Shown here one piece after another: positions 58,577 through 64,000 of a stretch of DNA of 64,000 bases (positions within the stretch are counted from its first letter, which is position 1; the number at the start of each line of letters is the position of its first letter). Under the pieces are notes generated by a model. It saw only the letters and a list, made by a program, of their open reading frames with translations, was not told the origin of the DNA and made no database searches. A program made the position numbers and the translations under genes. The stretch is from Siderastrea siderea (taxonomy: Eukaryota; Cnidaria; Anthozoa; Scleractinia; Rhizangiidae). Location: the NCBI GenBank assembly GCA_964030785.1, contig OZ034978.1, positions 3,644,001 to 3,708,000 of the forward strand. The letters run 5' to 3'.

Positions 58577-59494
58577 GTTACTCAAGCTGTGATATAAACT
58601 GTTTGGAGGGTTTTATGTTACGTTCTTAGAGCCGTTTTAGTCTGTGCTGTTGTGCGTGCTAGCCCTTTGGCAATTAGTTAGCTTTTTGGGCTCAGATCAA
58701 TTGCAAGATTTCTTAAAGCCGCTTAAAAGAGTGATGTTTTCTGAAAGGATCCCAAGTTTCTAAGTCCGTGATTAGATGTCTGCTTGCGGTTATGTGCAAG
58801 ACATGTAACTTTCTTTATCGCGGATGAGGTAAAGAGTGTCTAAAGGATCCAAGTTATTCTGAGACTATTGCAGTCTCCTTTGATCATGTGGAAGCTACGG
58901 CTTCTTGCACTGTCGTTTTAACTCCACTTTCATGGTTGTGGTTCTAGAAATAGAATTGCTTGGAATTAAAACATTGCACCTCCATTGTCTTGTGGCATTA
59001 CTAGCATCCAACAGATACATCTCCAGCAGTTTAATTGCGCTTAGCAATTCTGAAAGAGGTTATTGTTTCATCTTCCTGTGACGGTCTGTTTGTAAATCGT
59101 ACACGATTTTCTAAACCTCCATTTGTTAAACTTGCAGCAGTTAAAATGCTGGTTCGAAAGACTCAAGGATGCTTCACGTGAATAGGCTGTGTATTTCTCA
59201 AGCAAGACTCGAGTTTCGGTTCTTCAGTGAACCTCATCAGTTGCTCCTATGGTAAAGTCTCGTGGAATGATTTAGAATCATTCTGTTGAAACACGTGTTG
59301 TTCGCCGCTTATGTACTGCAAGGAGGATCGAATGTCCTGCTTTCTCATTGGCTCGTTTTATTTTGACCAATCGGGCAAATCTCATTTCGATCCACTTTAA
59401 GTTGTGTTTTTCTGGAAGGCTTTTTATCGTTTTTTTGAGCATCTATTAAAGCTCTCCTCGGACGCGAAAAGTAGTTTAACTAAGGTCATACGAG
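58577..59494. other. 0.9-kb unique core between direct repeats
   Basis: No ORF of note is present. A TGTGATATAAACTG and several AGCCGCTTAAAAG-like words are seen but nothing coding. It could be the interior of a non-autonomous retroelement or a noncoding transcript. Confidence 0.4.
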
Positions 59495-59670
59495 GGTAGT
59501 ATGTAAAATGACAGGCCAAAAACGACTCCCGCTTGTCGCATAAGTTATTCTAGCCTCCAAAATAGAGCTTTCTGAGTACCTTCGCAACAGCTTTCTCCCT
59601 TTGATCAAGATGATCTGAAGGCGACACAACTGTGTCGGTAAATTGTGTGGTTGACCTTTTGATCAAGAGA
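59495..59670. repeat. 176-bp direct repeat, copy 2
   Basis: It starts GGTAGTATGTAAAATGACAG and ends TTTTGATCAAGAGA; it differs from copy 1 at only scattered positions. Confidence 0.85.
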
Positions 59671-59879
59671 AGCGCGAAAATCTTGTAACAAGAGACCATA
59701 ATACCGCAAACACCTGAGCTTACGGGCTCAAAATAGTGTTGGATACCCAGGGTCTACCCAGTCTTCTCTCGATATAATTGTTTAGCGGGTCCTAGCGGGG
59801 AACAGATCCGTACAGTTTCTTGTATTACGATCTATTCAGTAAGGCTTTAAAGACTCATGTCACGTTTTTTAAGACATAA

Positions 59880-59990
59880 CCTCCCTTCTCCCTTTTCATG
59901 CTGGTTCTCCCGTCTCCCTATTTTTTCGCGTCCTTTCTCCCTCCTCCCCCTATTTTTTGGGCCGTTTCTCCCTCCTCCCTAAACCGTTCC
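59880..59990. repeat. CTCCCT-rich pyrimidine tract, copy 2
   Basis: Direct-orientation counterpart of 58150-58255, sharing TTTCTCCCTCCTCCC and GGGCCGTTTCTCCCTCC. Confidence 0.7.
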
Positions 59991-60729
59991 TCTCCCCTCA
60001 TTTTTCGTCGTTTTCGTCGTCTAAGGTTGTACGCGAAGGAAACAAAAACACCGTCGTGCTAATCAAGCATGAAATGAACCACCTTTAACAGTCGTATTAC
60101 TGGAAATCACATCCTAATTGTCTACCCGTTTTAGAGTTGTATCTTTTAGGGGACTCCTAAGTAATGTTCAATTCAAACTTGCCGACATTTTTATACGATC
60201 ATTCTCAATCCTTTCACAGAGAGGTGGTATAGGGTAATTTTGTGAACAGTGAATGGCAGTATTTATTTGCCTTGAAACGTCAAATAGCTGTTTTCTTTCT
60301 TGTGAAACGTGCTTTACTAAGCAGCCGTGAGCCGTGATTTGCCAGGATTATTGCCCGTGAAGCGAGAACCATGTGTTTTAGTCCATGGGCCAGGCCACTG
60401 AGTTCTTACCACCTCGAGGGACAAATTGTGAGTGGTATCATTTTAAAGCTTGGGCGAAGGTGTTTCAATATTTGAATGATAGCAATCGCACAGGAGTAGC
60501 TTTAAGGTATAATTTTCAATGCTTTTTTTTCCAAAATGGCGCCCAAACGTGAGAACGAGGCTTAAAACAAATCATATATTTAAATTCGTTTATCGATATT
60601 CCTTTGCACCCTTTCCTTAAATAATAAATACATGGCATTGCTCTTGTTATTTTTGGGGTCTCATGTTTTCGAAATGGCTTATCTAAGATATAAAATTCAG
60701 CAAATAGTTATCTTTGGAAATCGCTAGGA

Positions 60730-60766
60730 ATCATGGGAAAATCCAAGATGGCGGCTCATGCGTCTG
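60730..60766 (+). promoter_or_regulatory. YY1-type element and likely noncoding first exon of the 60946 gene
   Basis: CCAAGATGGCGGC is a strong YY1 site, commonly at or just past transcription starts. It is followed by a splice donor CTG|GTAAGT at 60767. An acceptor ACTTACAG ending at 60935 would join it to the exon with the ATG at 60946. The short reading frame from the ATG at 60733 does not join in frame with the long ORF, so this exon is probably 5' UTR. Confidence 0.5.
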
Positions 60767-60945
60767 GTAAGTTCGTACTTTTGCTTTCCGGTTTTATTGG
60801 GTTTAAAAACCTTCCGATCTTTAATATAAACATTTTTTCTGGTTAAATATACCAATAAGTGCTTTAAGTAGTTTTTTATTTGGAAAATAGAGCACATTTG
60901 ATGATAATTTCAACGAAAAACATCTAAACTTACAGACCTTCTAGA

Positions 60946-63342
60946 ATGTTCAACTTGAGTAGTTCGAAAATATTAACTGAAAGACGCTTTGGTCATTCTA
61001 TGTTCAAACGATTAGGAGGGGAAAAAAGAACAGAAAACGATGATCTTGGGGGCCTAAGGAAACGTCCATGTGGAGAAAGAAGGTGTATTATACACTGTAG
61101 CAACGATAATTCTAGAGAGCTGACATCCCCGCCAAACACTGAATCGTGGGCAACACTTTTGCGAGCTGCCGAAATTCGGGATCACAAACCACTACTGGAC
61201 GTTTCTAAAACTTTGAAGGATGGTGAAATTCCCAACGTTTTGTATCATAGAAAATGTCGGAGCATTTTTACTCTGAAAAGGGATTTGGATAAAATTTCTA
61301 AAGAGTGTAAGAAGACCGAGGACGATGCCAGTGACTCTGATGCCGTAGACAGGAGATTTTCTATCCGAGGTGCACCCAGCACGAGCACAACGTACGAACG
61401 CGTTTGCCTATTTTGCAGAAAGAATAGCAAATACCCAAGAGGAAGTAGAAGTCGAGAGGTATTGATTCAATGTTCGGAACTGCGTGCTGATGAAACTGTA
61501 AGGAGAATCGCTATAGTTAATAATGATAGCAGGATCTTAGCTATAGTATCACGAGAATTAGTCGCGGCTGAGGCCTGCTATCACAAATCTTGTTACAGGG
61601 ATTACACTCGGCCACACTTACACAGCGGAACCTCTAATGAAACAACTGCAGCATCGTCAGATGAAGAGTACGCACGCCTCGAGTCTAAGGCGTATGAAAT
61701 GCTTTTTGACCATGTTAGGTCTAGTATACTGGAGAAGCCTAAATTAGTGAAAATGACCGACTTAACAAATACTCTGCTGTCGTTTATGCAGGACTTGGGA
61801 GCAAAAGAAATTAAGGAGTCAACCAAAACACATTTTCGTAGAAAGCTTGAATCAGAATTCGGAGGATTACTGCACTTTGAAGATTTGCTAGATAATAACA
61901 GGCTGTTCATTATTCCAGAGAATCTCTCAAAACTTCAGCTGGCCAAGGAAGTAGCACAGCTATCACAAGAGCAACAGTGCACAAGTGAACTTTCAAAAAT
62001 TGAGAATATTCAAAGAGTTGCCCTGGACATTCGAAAAGCAATACGCTCTAACGAGCACAAAATGTCATGGCCTCCACAACCGTCTGAGCTTACTGAAAGT
62101 GCGATTAAATTTCCAGATGAAGTCAGAGCGTTTTTATGTACTCTTTTAACTGGAAACACAGCGAATTCACAAGAGTCTTGTCAACCAAGAGTACAACGTC
62201 TTATGAACTCTATTGGACAGGATATGATTTTCACTGTAAGCGGGGGACAGCAGAAGCCACCTAAGCATATACTATTGCCCTACGCTGTTAAATCACTCAC
62301 CAATAACGTCGAGCTCATTCAAATGATAAATCGCTGTGGACACGGGATAGCCTACTCACAGATTGAAGAATTGAACACCGCCTTGTGTCTACAAAAACTG
62401 GCATCGACGCCAGAAAATGCTGTTCCTTTACCTGACAATATTCAGCCCTACATTAGCACGACGCTCGCCTGGGACAACATTGACCGATTGGAAGAAACCC
62501 TATCTGGCAAAGGTACTTCTCATAGGGTGAACGGCATTGCCATACAAGCCAGACATTATGGTCCACACCTTCCTCCAGATGAAGCTGCACCCAACGTAGC
62601 AAAAACCAAGCAAAGAAGTGTAGAAGTGCTAAATGACACCGACCTTCCTGTCTATAATGCAGGAGAGCGCTGTGTTCCTCCCCCGAGAACATTTGTAGAA
62701 GTCACGTCATCCGAAATAGAAGCAAATTCACGGAAAAAGAACTTGCTTTGGATACTAGTGCGGCTTCATGCCGCTGAGAAGCAGAAAGTCAGCGGTTGGA
62801 CCGGGTTTAACATTGTTGTACGCAGTGAGGTGGAAGTCTCCAAAGACAGCATAGGATATCTACCAACTATCGACGCGCCTGCCACTGATTTGTCAACCGT
62901 CTACGAAGTCCTGAACCAGTCACTAAAGATAAAGAACAGTCTTAAACTTCAGAGCATAGTAGTCGTTTTTGACCAGGCGTTGTATGCAAAAGCCACAGAA
63001 ATCAAATGGAAGCATAAGGAGAAGTTCAGCACCTTGATTTTAAGGATGGGAGTGTTCCACACCATTTGCACTCTGCTAGGAATCATAGGAAAGAGATTTC
63101 AGGATGCCGGGTTGAGGGACATTTGTGTAGAGACAGGTGTGATTGCAGAGGGATCTGTTTCTGGGGTTTTGGATGGCCATAGATATAATCGTGCCGTGAG
63201 ATTCCATAAGCTCATGTATGAAGCTCTCATGAGATTAATTTGGTCGGGATTTCAGACGTGGATCGGAGAGAATCGCGCACATAAGAAGACCATGGTTGAC
63301 AACTTCTTTGGTGATCTTCAAACGCTGTATGACAATGTCTGA
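60946..63342 (+). CDS. Large transposon-like protein, ORF up to an in-frame TGA
   Basis: 798 codons start at an ATG shortly past a probable splice acceptor. The N-terminal half has two Cys/His blocks: C47-H50-C51 with YHRKC at 100-104, and CLFC at 154-157 with CYHKSC at 211-216. A helical, Gln-rich middle follows. The C-terminal part has VVVFDQALYAKATEIKW (~670) and GVFHTICTLLGIIGKRFQDAGL-like sequence from ~700, which looks like an RNase H-fold transposase core, though I cannot place the catalytic triad. I recall relatives as repetitive uncharacterised proteins in cnidarians and fish. The TGA at 63340-63342 ends the frame, but it continues open beyond. It could be a domesticated or recently active element; class not determined. 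Confidence 0.75.
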   Translation: MFNLSSSKILTERRFGHSMFKRLGGEKRTENDDLGGLRKRPCGERRCIIHCSNDNSRELTSPPNTESWATLLRAAEIRDHKPLLDVSKTLKDGEIPNVLYHRKCRSIFTLKRDLDKISKECKKTEDDASDSDAVDRRFSIRGAPSTSTTYERVCLFCRKNSKYPRGSRSREVLIQCSELRADETVRRIAIVNNDSRILAIVSRELVAAEACYHKSCYRDYTRPHLHSGTSNETTAASSDEEYARLESKAYEMLFDHVRSSILEKPKLVKMTDLTNTLLSFMQDLGAKEIKESTKTHFRRKLESEFGGLLHFEDLLDNNRLFIIPENLSKLQLAKEVAQLSQEQQCTSELSKIENIQRVALDIRKAIRSNEHKMSWPPQPSELTESAIKFPDEVRAFLCTLLTGNTANSQESCQPRVQRLMNSIGQDMIFTVSGGQQKPPKHILLPYAVKSLTNNVELIQMINRCGHGIAYSQIEELNTALCLQKLASTPENAVPLPDNIQPYISTTLAWDNIDRLEETLSGKGTSHRVNGIAIQARHYGPHLPPDEAAPNVAKTKQRSVEVLNDTDLPVYNAGERCVPPPRTFVEVTSSEIEANSRKKNLLWILVRLHAAEKQKVSGWTGFNIVVRSEVEVSKDSIGYLPTIDAPATDLSTVYEVLNQSLKIKNSLKLQSIVVVFDQALYAKATEIKWKHKEKFSTLILRMGVFHTICTLLGIIGKRFQDAGLRDICVETGVIAEGSVSGVLDGHRYNRAVRFHKLMYEALMRLIWSGFQTWIGENRAHKKTMVDNFFGDLQTLYDNV

Positions 63343-64000
63343 GAAGAAGTTTTCCAAGAGAAACTGTCCAGTCCGTCATCCACAGAGGTTTTCCAACTTT
63401 TTGAGGAGTACATGGACTGTCTTCGACATGAAAATGGCAAGCTTTCTGCATTCTGGATGTCGTACATTGACATTGTAGAAATTCTTTTGGGCCTGTTGAG
63501 AGCAACCAGGGAAGGGAACTGGGAACTTCATTTGTCTTGTATTAGACAAATGATACCCTGGTGTTTCGCCTATGACAACCTCAATTACGCGAGATACCTG
63601 TCTGCGTACGTTTCAGAAATGTCTCACCTGGAGGACGACCACCCAAATATATTGGAGTATTTCAAATCTGGCGGATTCGCAGTTCAGATTGGCGAGGTTA
63701 ACACCTTCGGCAGAATACCAGTCGACCAGACTTGCGAAGAAACGGTAAACAAAGACACGCAGACGCCAGGGGGGACCAAGGGGTTTAGTCTAAAGCCCAG
63801 AGCCGTCAGCAAGTATTACTTAACAGCTGAGTATCGAAGCATATTTATGAGGCAGTTGAAAGACATCCTCCACCTGAACAGCTCGAGCTCTTCGCACAAC
63901 GACCTTCAACAGAGCAGGATCACAAGGGACGAAGGAGATGTTAAATCCTTGCTATCAACCTTCGAAATCTGGATCAGTCCATACCAGAGTGAACAGCAAG
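63343..64000 (+). pseudogene. In-frame continuation of the 60946 protein past the TGA, runs off the window
   Basis: The same frame stays open for 219 codons to the window edge. It encodes protein-like sequence, including EILLGLLRATREGNWELHLS, FGRIPVDQTCEETVNKDTQT and GGTKGFSLKPRAVSKYYLTA. I recall the last block as conserved in relatives of this family. There are no other stops or frameshifts. The single TGA is one transition from CGA (Arg) at a CpG. Confidence 0.7.

Noticed and set aside
58401..59670. Classical LTR retrotransposon
   Set aside because: The 176-bp repeats are direct and equal in length, but I see no TG/CA ends, primer-binding site, polypurine tract or gag/pol between them.
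60733..60766. Coding first exon (MGKSK...) of the 60946 gene
   Set aside because: It ends in phase 1 while the long ORF would need two bases from the preceding exon; the frames do not join, so a 5' UTR is more likely.

Overview
The window is eukaryotic nuclear DNA. It is AT-rich, has spliceosomal GT/AG introns, one large gene fragment split into many small exons, and a dense load of transposable elements. Gene content and repeat families suggest a cnidarian, most likely an anthozoan such as a stony coral. This is inferred from protein resemblance and remembered repeat families, not from a search.

Layout. 376-8176 (+) is the 3' end of a CLIP-170 (CLIP1-like) gene: eleven exons, two zinc knuckles and a terminal EETF tail; its introns carry several inverted-repeat elements. 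8.4-11.7 kb holds hairpin elements and SINEs. 11745-17739 (-) and 19567-22670 (+) are two divergent, paralogous genes for small secreted proteins (signal peptide, EGF, fibronectin type II, EGF; and signal peptide, FN2, EGF). Their shared upstream region carries the same ~90-bp tandem repeat, mirrored, at almost the same distance from each start codon. 23-26.4 kb is a decayed LINE with nested insertions. 26.65-29.0 kb is a duplicated promoter/first-intron block whose better copy (50.76-53.7 kb) leads into the gene at 53758-56008. 33182-34958 is a long-TIR element with a 9-bp target duplication. 35.86-36.83 kb is a ~95-bp satellite. 38.57-43.7 kb (-) is a broken, spliced multi-copy gene interrupted by a 2.3-kb TIR element that contains a dead Penelope-type reverse transcriptase. 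44-50 kb is a field of duplicated segments, hairpin elements and a Crypton-like remnant.

The two most intact genes on the right are: 53758-56008 (+), a two-coding-exon gene for a NYN-family (PIN-like) predicted ribonuclease with an N-terminal Cys/His-rich module, two CCCH fingers and a CCHC knuckle; and 60946 to the window end (+), a large transposon-like protein whose long frame is broken by a single TGA at 63340-63342 and then continues open for 219 codons.

Best leads for something new: the NYN-CCCH gene with its multiplied promoter blocks, and the mirrored FN2/EGF gene pair with its mirrored promoter repeats. Several filled/empty-site comparisons inside the window define mobile-element ends and target duplications directly.
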